Part shown: positions 55,636 to 64,000 of the stretch, in pieces | Layout: each line of letters starts with the position of its first letter | Numbering within the stretch: the first letter of the stretch is position 1 | NCBI RefSeq assembly: GCF_017948265.1 | Contig: NZ_CP072852.1 | Location: 3,100,001-3,164,000, forward strand | DNA: 64,000 bases | Direction: 5' to 3' | From: Rhodoferax sp. PAMC 29310 | Lineage (GTDB): Bacteria; Pseudomonadota; Gammaproteobacteria; Burkholderiales; Burkholderiaceae_C | Made by a program: the position numbers and the translations under genes | The notes under the pieces: model-generated | What the model was told of the DNA's origin: nothing | Databases searched by the model: none | What the model saw: only the letters and a program-made list of their open reading frames with translations

Positions 55636-56904
55636 ATGAACCGCCGTACCCTTTTGTTGCTTGTATTGGCCGCCTCAAGTGGCGCAGCGGCTTTTGCGTG
55701 GTACACGATGCGCGCGCCGGCAGTTGCCGCCATGGTGGTGCATTCACAGCCTTTGGTCCGCACTCTACTGTTTTCAGCGCGGGTGGCCAGCACCTCTCGG
55801 GTTGAGATTGGCGCCACCCTGACCGGCCGCGTGGCGCAGGTCAACGTGGCCGAAGGCGCCCGGGTGAAGCGGGGTGACATCTTGGTGCAACTGGAGAGCG
55901 ACGAGCTGCAAGCAGCGCTTGCCCAAGCGCAGGCCGGCGTTCGCCAAGCACAGGCCAAGTTAGCTGCCCTCCAAAGTTCGGGGCGCAGTGCCGTTCAGGC
56001 CAATCTGGAGCAGGCCGAGTCGGTGCTCCTTGCCGCCAAAAAGGACCTTGCCCGCACACAAGAATTGGTCGCCCGTAACTTTGTCAGCGCCGCGCGTTTG
56101 GACGAATCACAGCGCGCAGCCGCGGTTGCCACGGCACAGCGCGATGCCGCCCTGGGCCAACTGCAGGCCAACGCACGGCAAGGCGCTGACTGGGTCGGCG
56201 CGCAAGCACAGGTGGCGCAGGCCCAGGCAACGCTGGCGTCAGCCCAGGCACGTCTGGAGCAGGCCACCCTCACTGCCCCTGCCGATGCCCGGGTGCTCTT
56301 GAGGGGCGTGGAGCCGGGCCAGATTGTTCAGCCCGGGCGTGCCCTGCTGACCTTGGCCCTGGACAGCCCGGTGCAACTGGTGGGTCAGGTGGATGAGCGT
56401 TACATGGCGCAGGTGCAGTTGGGCCAGAAGGCAGTCATGCGAGCTGATGCCTTTGCGCAGCAGCCTTTCGATGCAAAAGTGCAGTTCATTGCACCCGTGG
56501 TCGATGCGCAGCGTGGTGCCGTGGAAGTCAAACTCATTCTGTCGGGCCCGGTGCCGGATTTTTTGCGCGAGGACATGACGCTCTCCGTCGAGCTGGTCAC
56601 CGGCCAACGCGACCAGGCGTTGGTGGTGCCTGCACAAGCCCTGGGTGCCCAGGCTGGCGGCACGACCGCTAGCGTGCGGCTGGCGCAAGAAGGCCGCGTG
56701 GTGGCGCGTTCGGTTCGACTGGGGCTTCGCACCCTCGACGCGGTGGAAGTGCTGGATGGTTTGGCCGCCGGTGATGTGATTTTGCTGAGCCCCACGCCCG
56801 CCGTGGGGCAACGGGTCAAGGCCGACACCAGAGCAGGGTTTGCAACGCCCAAGCGCGCTGGCGATGATGCCGGCGCAGCGATGAGCAACGCCATGGGCCG
56901 CTGA
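55636..56904 (+). CDS. HlyD/MacA-like periplasmic adaptor
   Basis: The 422-residue protein has an N-terminal membrane anchor (LLLLVLAASSGAAAFAWY), a biotinyl-lipoyl half (VEIGATLTGRVAQVNVAEGARVKRGD), a long Ala/Gln-rich coiled coil (about 90-215), the second half (APADARVLLRGVEPGQIVQPG), and beta-barrel. It connects the inner-membrane ABC pump to an outer-membrane channel. A start at 55612 is also possible. The permease and ATPase follow. Confidence 0.92.
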   Translation: MNRRTLLLLVLAASSGAAAFAWYTMRAPAVAAMVVHSQPLVRTLLFSARVASTSRVEIGATLTGRVAQVNVAEGARVKRGDILVQLESDELQAALAQAQAGVRQAQAKLAALQSSGRSAVQANLEQAESVLLAAKKDLARTQELVARNFVSAARLDESQRAAAVATAQRDAALGQLQANARQGADWVGAQAQVAQAQATLASAQARLEQATLTAPADARVLLRGVEPGQIVQPGRALLTLALDSPVQLVGQVDERYMAQVQLGQKAVMRADAFAQQPFDAKVQFIAPVVDAQRGAVEVKLILSGPVPDFLREDMTLSVELVTGQRDQALVVPAQALGAQAGGTTASVRLAQEGRVVARSVRLGLRTLDAVEVLDGLAAGDVILLSPTPAVGQRVKADTRAGFATPKRAGDDAGAAMSNAMGR

Positions 56905-56914
56905 GAAAAACCCG

Positions 56915-58159
56915 ATGCGGTACCGGATCGGTTTTGAAGCTCAGGTGGCGATGCGTTTTCTGCGCGAGGGGCGCATGCAAACCGTGTTGATCATCGTCGG
57001 CGTGGCCGCCGGTGTGGCCGTGGTGGCGTATATCTCGGCACTGATCAGCGGCTTGCAACGCAACACCCTGGAAAAAACCTTGGGTGCCCAGGCCCACATC
57101 ACAATCTCGGCGCCAGAGGACGCGGCTTTCACCACAGGCCCAAATACATTCAATACCACCACCTTGCAGCAGGTGCAACCGCGCACCCAGCGCCCGCGAT
57201 CCATTGTCAATTGGCAGGCACTGGTGCCCGTGCTGGAGGCGATGCCCGACGTGGCGGCCGTTTCGCCCATGGTGTCGGGCGCCGGCCTGGCGCAGCGGGG
57301 TGAGGCATCCAAAGCCATCGCGCTGCTGGGTGTCGATCTGGACCGCTATGACCGCATCGTGGGCCTGCGAAGCAAGGTCGTCGACGGTGTCGCCCGACTC
57401 GGCCCGGGCGAGGCGATCCTGGGGCGTGAACTGGCCAGCGACTTGGGGCTGCGGGTGGGGGACCGGGTGAGCCTCATTGTGGGGGGCACCAATGCCAGTA
57501 GCAGTGTGGTCGACTCTGTGCGGGTCACCGCCCTGGTCGACCTGGGTGTGCGCGAGCTGAATCGGCGCACCGTGATTGTTCCGCTGCGCGCGGCCCAAAG
57601 CCTGCTGGGGCTTCCAGGGGGCGCCACCAATTTGGACTTGGCACTGACCGATGTTTGGGCGGCTTCGGCACTGTCGGGCGAGTTGGCGCAACGCTTCCCC
57701 TACAAGGTAGAAGGCTGGCAGCAGGCCAATGCCCAACTCGTATCGGCCCTGAACGCGCAGTCTGTCAGCACGGCGCTGATTCGGGGTGTGGTGATGGTGG
57801 TCGTGGTCTTGGGCATTGCCAGCGTGCTGGTCGTGTCGGTGGTGCAAAAGCGCCGTGAAATCGGCATTCTGCGGGCCATGGGCGCCACCCAGGGCCAGAT
57901 TCAGCGTGTGTTTTTGCTGCAAGGCGCCATCGTGGGGGCGCTCGGTTCGACCCTGGGCATCTTCTTGGCCCTGGCCCTGATCGCAGCCTTTACCCACTTT
58001 GTGCGCGGCTCTGACGGCCTCCCGCTGTTTGTGATTTCCCTCTCACCCCAGTTGGCCCTATCGATTGCCGCCATCGCCACCGTGTGTGGCGTGTTGGCCG
58101 CCGTCGCGCCGGCGCGGCGCGCTGCCGCTTTGGACCCCGCCCAGGCAATCCGGATTTGA
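56915..58159 (+). CDS. ABC transporter permease, FtsX/MacB type
   Basis: The 414-residue inner-membrane protein has four TM segments: one near 20-45, then three in the last 150 residues ([59 protein letters not shown]), and a large periplasmic domain. The cytosolic loop has [23 protein letters not shown], the FtsX signature. It works with the next ATPase (DevBCA/MacAB-like). Confidence 0.93.
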   Translation: MRYRIGFEAQVAMRFLREGRMQTVLIIVGVAAGVAVVAYISALISGLQRNTLEKTLGAQAHITISAPEDAAFTTGPNTFNTTTLQQVQPRTQRPRSIVNWQALVPVLEAMPDVAAVSPMVSGAGLAQRGEASKAIALLGVDLDRYDRIVGLRSKVVDGVARLGPGEAILGRELASDLGLRVGDRVSLIVGGTNASSSVVDSVRVTALVDLGVRELNRRTVIVPLRAAQSLLGLPGGATNLDLALTDVWAASALSGELAQRFPYKVEGWQQANAQLVSALNAQSVSTALIRGVVMVVVVLGIASVLVVSVVQKRREIGILRAMGATQGQIQRVFLLQGAIVGALGSTLGIFLALALIAAFTHFVRGSDGLPLFVISLSPQLALSIAAIATVCGVLAAVAPARRAAALDPAQAIRI

Positions 58160-58167
58160 CGGCGACC

Positions 58168-58881
58168 ATGGCACCGAGTAACGCTCCATTGATTGCCATG
58201 GAGGGGGTGCGCAAGCGCTACAACATCGGTCGCCCCAATGAGGCTGAGGTATTGCATGGCATCAGTTTGTCGGTGGGCGTGGGCGAGTTTGTGGCGCTGA
58301 TCGGCCCGTCCGGTTCGGGCAAAAGCACCTTGCTCAACATCATCGGCTTGTTAGAGCCCATGACCGAAGGCAGCTATCGCCTGCAAGGAACGGAGGTGGC
58401 CGGGCTGGACGATGCCGCGCTGACGCTGCAGCGCCGCTGTGCACTCGGCTTTGTGTTCCAGTTCCACCACCTGTTGCCGGCCTTTACCGCCCTGGAAAAC
58501 GTGACCATGCCGGCCCTCATGCGCGACGGCACCGTCAGCGCGGCGCAGCGCAAGCACGCGCAAGAGGTGCTGGCCGCCATGGGCCTGTCCGATGCCATGG
58601 GCAAGCGCCCGGGTGAACTCTCTGGCGGTATGCAACAGCGCGTGGCCATTGCCCGCGCGCTGGTCATGCAACCGCCCCTGGTCTTGGCGGACGAACCCAC
58701 CGGCAACCTCGACCGGGCGTCGTCTGACGAAGTGTTTGCGCTGATGCGCCGCATGCACGCGGACCTCGGAACCTCATTTTTGGTGGTCACCCACGACCCG
58801 CGCCTGGCTCAGCGGTGCGACCGCACGATTGAGTTGGTGGACGGCAAGGTTGAGCGGGATGCCCCTAACGCGGTCGCCTAG
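58168..58881 (+). CDS. ABC transporter ATPase, LolD/MacB type
   Basis: The 237-residue ATPase has Walker [11 protein letters not shown]-loop, signature [15 protein letters not shown], Walker [12 protein letters not shown] and H-loop VTHD. It powers the FtsX-type permease encoded nine bases upstream. ATG 58168 gives a usual [18 protein letters not shown] start. Confidence 0.95.
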   Translation: MAPSNAPLIAMEGVRKRYNIGRPNEAEVLHGISLSVGVGEFVALIGPSGSGKSTLLNIIGLLEPMTEGSYRLQGTEVAGLDDAALTLQRRCALGFVFQFHHLLPAFTALENVTMPALMRDGTVSAAQRKHAQEVLAAMGLSDAMGKRPGELSGGMQQRVAIARALVMQPPLVLADEPTGNLDRASSDEVFALMRRMHADLGTSFLVVTHDPRLAQRCDRTIELVDGKVERDAPNAVA

Positions 58882-58996
58882 CGATACAGCATCTGCCAAA
58901 TATCAAATATGGCCGACGCCACGGCCCACTCCGAGGGCTGCAAGGAAATTCAATTTCCAAGAAAATCACACAATCAACAGCCTATCCAACCCACAT

Positions 58997-59020
58997 GAAT
59001 TCTTGAAAGCTGAAGAATTC
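58997..59020. promoter_or_regulatory. Inverted repeat upstream of the cupin gene
   Basis: GAATTCTT and AAGAATTC are separated by eight bases, in an AT-rich patch 28 bases before the cupin start. It could be an operator. Confidence 0.5.
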
Positions 59021-59048
59021 ACTCTCTAAAAAACTGAAGGAACGATGT

Positions 59049-59318
59049 ATGAACGAAGTTGAATTTCGAGTGCGAGCGTCTGCCAATGGGTTCTCTGATT
59101 TTCAACAAAAAGAATACGCCTCTGACACAGACGCCCCATTGCATACACACGAATTTTCCGCCAGTCTTGTCGTTTTAGAAGGCGAATTTTCTCTCCAGTA
59201 TTCGGACTCAAAAGCGACTTTTTTGCCGGGTGAGTGCTGCGAATTGGCGGCAAACGTTCTGCATGCAGAGCGCGCAGGGTCCCATGGCGCCAAAGTTCTT
59301 CTGGCCAAAAAAATGTAG
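59049..59318 (+). CDS. Small cupin-domain protein
   Basis: The 89-residue single-domain cupin has HTHEFSASLVVLEGEFSL and the second motif LPGECCELAANVLHAE, giving metal-binding His residues. AAGGA lies upstream of the ATG. The DNA around it (58.9-59.4 kb) is clearly more AT-rich than its neighbours, suggesting transfer. The role is unknown. Confidence 0.8.
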   Translation: MNEVEFRVRASANGFSDFQQKEYASDTDAPLHTHEFSASLVVLEGEFSLQYSDSKATFLPGECCELAANVLHAERAGSHGAKVLLAKKM

Positions 59319-59416
59319 GCGGCCAACAAGTCGACCTCAGAAAGTCGCACTCCCGCTTTGAGGCGACCGCACGCCGTGGTGGGCATGCAGGATGCAAAGG
59401 CCAAATCAAGCAATTA

Positions 59417-59432
59417 AATCAAACGATTGATT
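59417..59432. promoter_or_regulatory. Likely operator of the TetR-type gene
   Basis: AATCAA-ACGA-TTGATT is a palindrome 20 bases before the repressor start, where TetR-family proteins bind to control their own operon. Confidence 0.65.
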
Positions 59433-59451
59433 GAGTTGTATGATCCCGGCC

Positions 59452-60144
59452 ATGAAACTTGACACCCCCGTTCCCAAGGAACTGAGAATTGACGGCCAAG
59501 AGGCCCGTACACGGCTGCTGGATGCGGCGCTGACTTTGTTTGCTGAAAAAGGCTTTGCTGCGACCTCCATCCGCGAGTTGGCGCTGGCGGCGCAGGTGAA
59601 TGTGTCGGCCATCAGCTATTACTTTGGCGACAAGGCCGGTTTATACCGCGCCTTGTTTCAGGATCCGCGCATCAATCCGCCTGTCGCACTGGCACCGGCT
59701 GCCAATCTGGCCGAGGCGATTCGAGGCCTGCTGACGGCCATGACAGAACCCCTTAAACAAAGCGACGCCGCCCAGCAGTGTGTGAAGCTTTTCATGCGCG
59801 AAATGCTGGAGCCCACGGGGGTGTGGCAAGCCGAAATTGAAAACAACATTCAGCCCGCCCACCTCGCGCTGGTGGATGGCCTGTGCCGTCATCTGGCAAC
59901 CACAGTAGACGACGATATTCACAGGTTGGCGTTCTCCATCGCGGGCTTGGGTGTGATGCTGCAGCTCTCTACTGACGTGTACCGAACCATTCGCCCCAGC
60001 TTGAACGACACGCCGCAAGCCATCGACGCCTACACCGATCGCCTGCTTGAATACGCCTTGACCATGGTCGCCGCTGAAGCTCAGCGCCGCCAGATCGTCC
60101 TGCCCCAGCCGTCCCCCACGCCCCACCCAGAGACCGCCCCATGA
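59452..60144 (+). CDS. TetR-family repressor, CecR/YbiH type
   Basis: The 230-residue protein has an N-terminal HTH (ARTRLLDAALTLFAEKGFAATSIRELA, NVSAISYYFGDKAGLY) and a DUF1956/CecR ligand-binding domain. It is first in an operon with outer-membrane, adaptor and RND genes and most likely represses it. ATG 59452 or 59440 may be the start. Its stop overlaps the next ATG. Confidence 0.92.
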   Translation: MKLDTPVPKELRIDGQEARTRLLDAALTLFAEKGFAATSIRELALAAQVNVSAISYYFGDKAGLYRALFQDPRINPPVALAPAANLAEAIRGLLTAMTEPLKQSDAAQQCVKLFMREMLEPTGVWQAEIENNIQPAHLALVDGLCRHLATTVDDDIHRLAFSIAGLGVMLQLSTDVYRTIRPSLNDTPQAIDAYTDRLLEYALTMVAAEAQRRQIVLPQPSPTPHPETAP

Positions 60145-61577
60145 CGCCCCACTTTTTCAAAGGCATGGCTGTTGCCAGCAGCACGCTGGTGCTCAGCGCT
60201 TGCAGCGTAATGATGCCGGCCACGCAAGTTCCCTCACTGGCCGCGCCGCAGTGGCAGGCGCCGCTGCCGCACCAGGGCCGGGTGCAATCACTGGCCAACT
60301 GGTGGCAACGCCAGGGCGACCCGCTGCTGGTCGAACTGATTGACGCCACCCAGGCCCAGAGCCCTTCCATGGCGCAGGCGCTGACCCGCATTGCTCAGGC
60401 GCGCGCCAACCAAGCCGCGGCGAATGCAGTGCTGCTACCTCAAGCCAGCGCGTCGGCCGGCATCAGCCGCGGGGTCAGCCAGCCGAACACACCGGTGGCA
60501 ACCAGCGCCAACGTGGGGCTGCAAGCCAGCTGGGAACTGGATTTGGTCGGGGCCAACAAGGCGGTGAACGACGCTGCCTTCGCCCAGTTGCAGGGCACCC
60601 AGGCGCAGTGGCACAACGCCCGTGTGTCAGTGGCCGCCGAAGTGGCACAAACCTACTACGCACTGGCCACCTGCACCCAGTTGCTAACTGTGGCCCAGGC
60701 AGACTCCGCATCCCGTGCCGACACCGCCCGTCTGACTGAACTCAGCACCCGAGCCGGGTTCACAGCACCCGCCATGGCAGCATTGGCCCGCGCCAGTGCC
60801 GCAGAGGCCCGAAGCCGCGTCACCAGCAAGCAAGAAAGCTGCGACCTGAACACCAAGGCTTTGGTGGCGCTGACCGGCATGGATGAAGCGCCTTTGAGAC
60901 AAAAACTGGCCCTGGCCCTCGTCCAACCTGCACAAGCCGCTCCTTTTTCAGTAGCAACCATACCCGCGCAAACGCTCACACAGCGGCCCGACGTGTTCTC
61001 CGCGGAGCGTGACGTGGTGGTGGCCAGCGCGCAAGTGGGCAGCGCCAAGGCCCAGCGTTACCCCCGCCTGACCTTGAACGGCGCCATTGGCGGCTTGCGC
61101 GTCAACACCGGCGGCACCACCACCAACTTGACCACCTGGTCCTTTGGCCCATTGGCCGTGAGCGTGCCGCTGTTTGACGGCGGCCAGCGCGTAGCCAACA
61201 TCAGCCTCGCCGAGACCCAGTACCAGCAAGCGGTGATCACTTACCGCAGCCAAGTGCGCCAGGCGGTGCGCGAGGTGGAGGACGCCTTGATCAAGCTGCA
61301 AAGCACCGACACCCGCCAGGCCAACGCCGAGGTGTCGCGCCAAGGCTATGCGCAGTCGCTGGCCGCCACCCAAGTGCGTTTTGACCAAGGCCTGGCCAGC
61401 CTCGTCGAGCTGGAAGAAGCCCGCCGCGTGGCCTTGGCCGCGCAGAGTGGCCTGCTCGGCTTGGCGCTGGAGCGCAACCTGGCCTGGGTGGCGCTGTACC
61501 GCACCCTGGGCGGCGGCTGGGACCGCAGCACCTTCACGCCTGACCCGTCCACCGCCACCCCTTCGTCGGCCCCTTGA
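60141..61577 (+). CDS. Outer-membrane efflux lipoprotein, NodT family
   Basis: This 478-residue lipoprotein (lipobox LSAC) has two OEP repeats and the NodT-type pattern NWWQRQGDPLLVELI, ASWELDLVGANKAVND, TLTQRPDVFSAERDVVVASA and QVRQAVREVEDALI. It is the outer-membrane channel of the RND pump. Residues near 255-270 (LALALVQPAQAAPFSVATIP) are encoded by a copy of the dispersed repeat, between the two OEP halves. Confidence 0.94.
   Translation: MTPHFFKGMAVASSTLVLSACSVMMPATQVPSLAAPQWQAPLPHQGRVQSLANWWQRQGDPLLVELIDATQAQSPSMAQALTRIAQARANQAAANAVLLPQASASAGISRGVSQPNTPVATSANVGLQASWELDLVGANKAVNDAAFAQLQGTQAQWHNARVSVAAEVAQTYYALATCTQLLTVAQADSASRADTARLTELSTRAGFTAPAMAALARASAAEARSRVTSKQESCDLNTKALVALTGMDEAPLRQKLALALVQPAQAAPFSVATIPAQTLTQRPDVFSAERDVVVASAQVGSAKAQRYPRLTLNGAIGGLRVNTGGTTTNLTTWSFGPLAVSVPLFDGGQRVANISLAETQYQQAVITYRSQVRQAVREVEDALIKLQSTDTRQANAEVSRQGYAQSLAATQVRFDQGLASLVELEEARRVALAAQSGLLGLALERNLAWVALYRTLGGGWDRSTFTPDPSTATPSSAP
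60901..60958 (-). repeat. Dispersed short repeat, copy H, inside the outer-membrane efflux gene
   Basis: On the minus strand: TTGCTACTGAAAAAGGAGCG, then GCTTGTGCAGGTTGGACGAG, ending GGCCAGGGCCAGTTT. It is more divergent than copies A, C and E but keeps the order of blocks. Confidence 0.6.
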
Positions 61578-61614
61578 GCCACCCCGCCCCCTACCGATTG
61601 TTGAGACCCTCCCA

Positions 61615-62805
61615 ATGAACTCATTCACCGTCAAACCCCTCACCCTCGGCCTCGTGCTGGCCAGCTTCCTAACGCTGGGCGGCCTCGGCCTGCTGACCAC
61701 CCGCTCCGATGCGGCCGACGCCCCCACTGCAGCCGACAGCGCCAAAGCCGGCAAACCGTCGCTCACCGTCAGCCTCACCCAAGCCACCGCCGGCCAGATG
61801 CCCATCACCCTGCTGGCCAACGGCAGCGTCGCCGCCTGGCAGGAAGCCAGCGTGGGCGCCGAGGTGAATGGCTTGCGCATTCAAGAGTTGCACGCCCAGG
61901 TAGGCGACAGCGTCAAGCGCGGTCAGTTGCTGGCCACCCTGTCCAGCGACGGTGTGCAGGCCGACTTGGCCCTCGCCCGCGCCTCACTGGCCGAAGCCAC
62001 TGCACTCGCGGCTGAGGCCGCCGCCAACGCCGAGCGCGCCCGCGCCGTGCAAGGCACAGGTGCTTTGAGCGCGCAACAAATCAACCAGTTTCTAACCGGT
62101 GAGATGACGGCCAAAGCTCGCGTGGAGTCGGCCAAAGCGCAACGAGACGCGCAGCAACTGCGCCTGAACTACACCCGCATCGTGGCGCCTGACGCCGGCA
62201 TCATCTCGGCCCGCACCGCCAGCGTGGGCGCCGTGGTGGGTGCGGGTGCTGACCTGTTCCGCCTGATTCGCCAAGGTCGCTTGGAGTGGCGCGGTGAAGT
62301 TACCGCCGCCGAGTTGGGCCGCGTGAAACCCGGTACCCGCGTGACGCTGACTGCCCCCGGTGGTGACACCGCCGAGGGCAAAGTGCGCCTCATTTCCCCC
62401 ACCGTGGACGCCCAAACCCGCAACGGCCTGGTCTACGTGGACTTCAGCGCACCCCAAACCAGAAACCACACCAGCACTTTCAAACCCGGCGTGTTTGCGC
62501 GCGGCGAAATCGCTCTGGGCCAGGTCAATGCCATGACGGTGGTACAAACCGCCGTGGTGGTGCGAGACGGCTTCAGCTACGTCTACCAAGTGGATGCCAA
62601 TAGCCGGGTGAGCCAGCTCAAGGTCAAAACCGGCGCCATGGTGGGCGACCGGGTGGAAATCGTCAACGGCGTGACGCTGGAACAAAAGCTGGTGGCCAGT
62701 GGCGCCAGTTTCCTGAGCGAGGGGGATTTGGTGAAAGTGGTTGATATTTCCAAGCCAAATCAGCCTTCAGCGCCCACTGCTCCTGCGCAAGCCGCTAGTA
62801 AATAA
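61615..62805 (+). CDS. RND efflux periplasmic adaptor
   Basis: The 396-residue protein has an N-terminal hydrophobic segment (about 9-25), a lipoyl domain (ASVGAEVNGLRIQELHAQVGDSVKRGQ), a short hairpin, and beta-barrel (GRLEWRGEVTAAELGRVKPG). It links the RND pump to the outer-membrane channel. The last 16 residues (PNQPSAPTAPAQAASK) and the stop are encoded by a copy of the dispersed repeat. Confidence 0.93.
   Translation: MNSFTVKPLTLGLVLASFLTLGGLGLLTTRSDAADAPTAADSAKAGKPSLTVSLTQATAGQMPITLLANGSVAAWQEASVGAEVNGLRIQELHAQVGDSVKRGQLLATLSSDGVQADLALARASLAEATALAAEAAANAERARAVQGTGALSAQQINQFLTGEMTAKARVESAKAQRDAQQLRLNYTRIVAPDAGIISARTASVGAVVGAGADLFRLIRQGRLEWRGEVTAAELGRVKPGTRVTLTAPGGDTAEGKVRLISPTVDAQTRNGLVYVDFSAPQTRNHTSTFKPGVFARGEIALGQVNAMTVVQTAVVVRDGFSYVYQVDANSRVSQLKVKTGAMVGDRVEIVNGVTLEQKLVASGASFLSEGDLVKVVDISKPNQPSAPTAPAQAASK
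62757..62803 (-). repeat. Dispersed short repeat, copy G, forming the adaptor C-terminus
   Basis: On the minus strand: ATTTACTAGCGGCTTGCGC, AGGAGCAGTGGGCGCTGA, AGGCTGATTT. It encodes the adaptor's final residues and supplies its TAA stop. Confidence 0.75.
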
Positions 62806-62817
62806 GGAGCAGACACC

Positions 62818-64000
62818 ATGAATGTTTCCTCCTGGTCCATCAAAAACCCCATTCCGGCGGTGATGCTCTTTGTGTTGCTGACCTTTGCCGGTCTGCTGTC
62901 CTTTCAGGCCATGAAGGTGCAGAACTTTCCTGACCTGGACGTGCCCAACGTCATCGTCGTCGCCTCGCTGCCCGGTGCCGCGCCCGCGCAGCTGGAAACC
63001 GAGGTCGCCCGCAAACTGGAAAACGCGCTGGCCCCCTTGCAGGGCTTGAAAAACATCTACACCAAGGTGCAAGACGGCGGCGTCACCATCACCGCCGAAT
63101 TCCGGTTGGAGAAATCCACGCAGGAGGCCGTCGACGATGTGCGCTCCGCCGTGCAAGGTGTGCGGGCCGACCTGCCCGCTGACGTGCGCGACCCGGTGGT
63201 CAAAAAGATTGACCTGGCCGGCACGCCCGTGCTGGCCTACACCGTCAGCGCGCCCAGTATGGATGACGAGGCCTTGAGCTGGTTTGTGGACAACACCGTG
63301 TCGCGCCGTCTGCTGGCTGTCAAAGGCGTGGGCTCCGTCAGCCGCGTCGGCGGCGTGACCCGCCAGGTGGAAGTCGCACTGGACCCGCTCAAGCTGCAGG
63401 CGCTTCGCGCCACAGCGGCCGACGTGTCGCGCCAACTGAAACAAGTGCAGACCGAGAGTGCCGGCGGCCGGGCCGACTTGGGCGGCAGTGAGCAGCCCAT
63501 GCGCACAATAGCCACCGTCAAGACGGTAGAAGAACTCGCCCGCATCCAGATTGCACTGTCCGGCGGCCAGCGCGTGCGCCTGGACCAGTTGGCAGAAGTC
63601 ACCGACACCGTGGCCGAGCCACGCTCGATGGCCTTGCTCAACGGCAAACCGGTGGTGGGTTTTGAGATCACCCGCAGCAAAGGCGCCAGCGAGGTGGAGG
63701 TGGGTGCAGGCGTCAAAATCGCGTTGGCCGAGTTACAACAGGCCCACCCCGATCTGGTGCTCACCGAGGCCTTCAACTTTGTGGTGCCGGTGGAAGAAGA
63801 ATTTGCCGGCTCCATGACGCTGTTGTACGAAGGCGCCATTCTGGCCGTCATTGTGGTGTGGTTGTTTCTGCGTGATTTCAGGGCCACATTTGTGTCCGCC
63901 GTGGCCTTGCCGCTGTCGGTGATTCCGGCCTTTATCGGCATGCACTACCTCGGCTTTTCCATCAACGTGGTCACGCTTTTGGCGCTCTCACTGGTGATTG
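62818..64000 (+). CDS. RND-family efflux permease, partial
   Basis: The first 394 residues of a pump of about 1000 are visible. It starts MNVSSWSIKNPIPAVMLFVL with TM1, then the porter domain (FPDLDVPNVIVVASLPGAAP) and enters TM2-TM3 (YEGAILAVIVVWLFLRDFRA). AAGGAG lies before the ATG. Drug or solvent efflux is likely, energised by protons. The gene continues beyond the window. Confidence 0.95.
   Translation, partial: MNVSSWSIKNPIPAVMLFVLLTFAGLLSFQAMKVQNFPDLDVPNVIVVASLPGAAPAQLETEVARKLENALAPLQGLKNIYTKVQDGGVTITAEFRLEKSTQEAVDDVRSAVQGVRADLPADVRDPVVKKIDLAGTPVLAYTVSAPSMDDEALSWFVDNTVSRRLLAVKGVGSVSRVGGVTRQVEVALDPLKLQALRATAADVSRQLKQVQTESAGGRADLGGSEQPMRTIATVKTVEELARIQIALSGGQRVRLDQLAEVTDTVAEPRSMALLNGKPVVGFEITRSKGASEVEVGAGVKIALAELQQAHPDLVLTEAFNFVVPVEEEFAGSMTLLYEGAILAVIVVWLFLRDFRATFVSAVALPLSVIPAFIGMHYLGFSINVVTLLALSLVI

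Noticed and set aside
59319..59412. An attC-like structure after the cupin gene (GTCGACCTCA pairing with TGAGGCGAC)
   Set aside because: The simple-site cores do not match RYYYAAC or GTTRRRY and no matching core precedes the gene, so a cassette cannot be supported.

Overview
The window is 64 kb of GC-rich chromosome, most likely from a betaproteobacterium of the order Burkholderiales, family Comamonadaceae (Rhodoferax/Polaromonas-like). The evidence is the mnmG-rsmG-lysE-parA-hydrolase-parB order with canonical parS sites, TRAP dicarboxylate transporters with a DctS/DctR-type two-component system, paired wax-ester synthases, and a short intergenic repeat scattered through the sequence. The genus is an inference; no rRNA or tRNA gene was seen.

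Region by region: 1-7.4 kb is an accessory zone. It holds a partial IS256-family element that has cut a secreted-protein gene, a CDGSH iron-sulfur protein, a SLOG-fold protein, an Mn riboswitch with its UPF0016 exporter, a frameshifted PAP2 phosphatase, an IS3-family element with a broken orfA, and a small minus-strand group of genes (DUF4287, small membrane protein, GFA family) laid out like integron cassettes without an integrase. 7.4-16 kb is core metabolism and signalling: a three-domain pterin synthase-like protein, acetoacetyl-CoA synthetase, a PAS-GGDEF-EAL protein, a MetE-like protein, a thioesterase and a phosphofructokinase. 16-31.6 kb is a transport and redox block: dctRS, an orphan TRAP binding protein, gloB, and a minus-strand cluster combining a GMC dehydrogenase, its Tat-type small subunit, cytochrome c, two glyoxalase-I-like proteins, an RHH protein and a 2OG-Fe(II) oxygenase. 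It ends with dctPQM and an amino-acid-type binding protein. Two decayed hemerythrin genes lie in this block.

31.8-44.9 kb carries two wax-ester synthase/DGAT genes, an ankyrin/HbpS pair, a two-component system whose regulator has an in-frame stop, a cobalamin adenosyltransferase, a D-lactate dehydrogenase-like flavoprotein, an MFS transporter, a lipase-like hydrolase, a degenerate HD-GYP protein and a membrane-anchored methyltransferase. 44.9-50.8 kb is the chromosome-partition and tRNA-modification block (parB, parA, lysE, rsmG, mnmG) with four parS sites. 50.9-64 kb has a flavin reductase, an aldolase-aldehyde dehydrogenase pair, a lytic transglycosylase lipoprotein, a HlyD-ABC export operon, a cupin, and a TetR-controlled RND efflux operon that runs off the end of the window.

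The most unusual signals are: an approximately 55-bp repeat seen eight times, three of them inside reading frames where they encode protein; a composite repeat shared by 7.2 kb and 51.7 kb; the cassette-like array at 5.7-6.9 kb; and several proteins whose catalytic motifs are partly lost (outer pterin synthase domains, HD-GYP, second wax-ester synthase).
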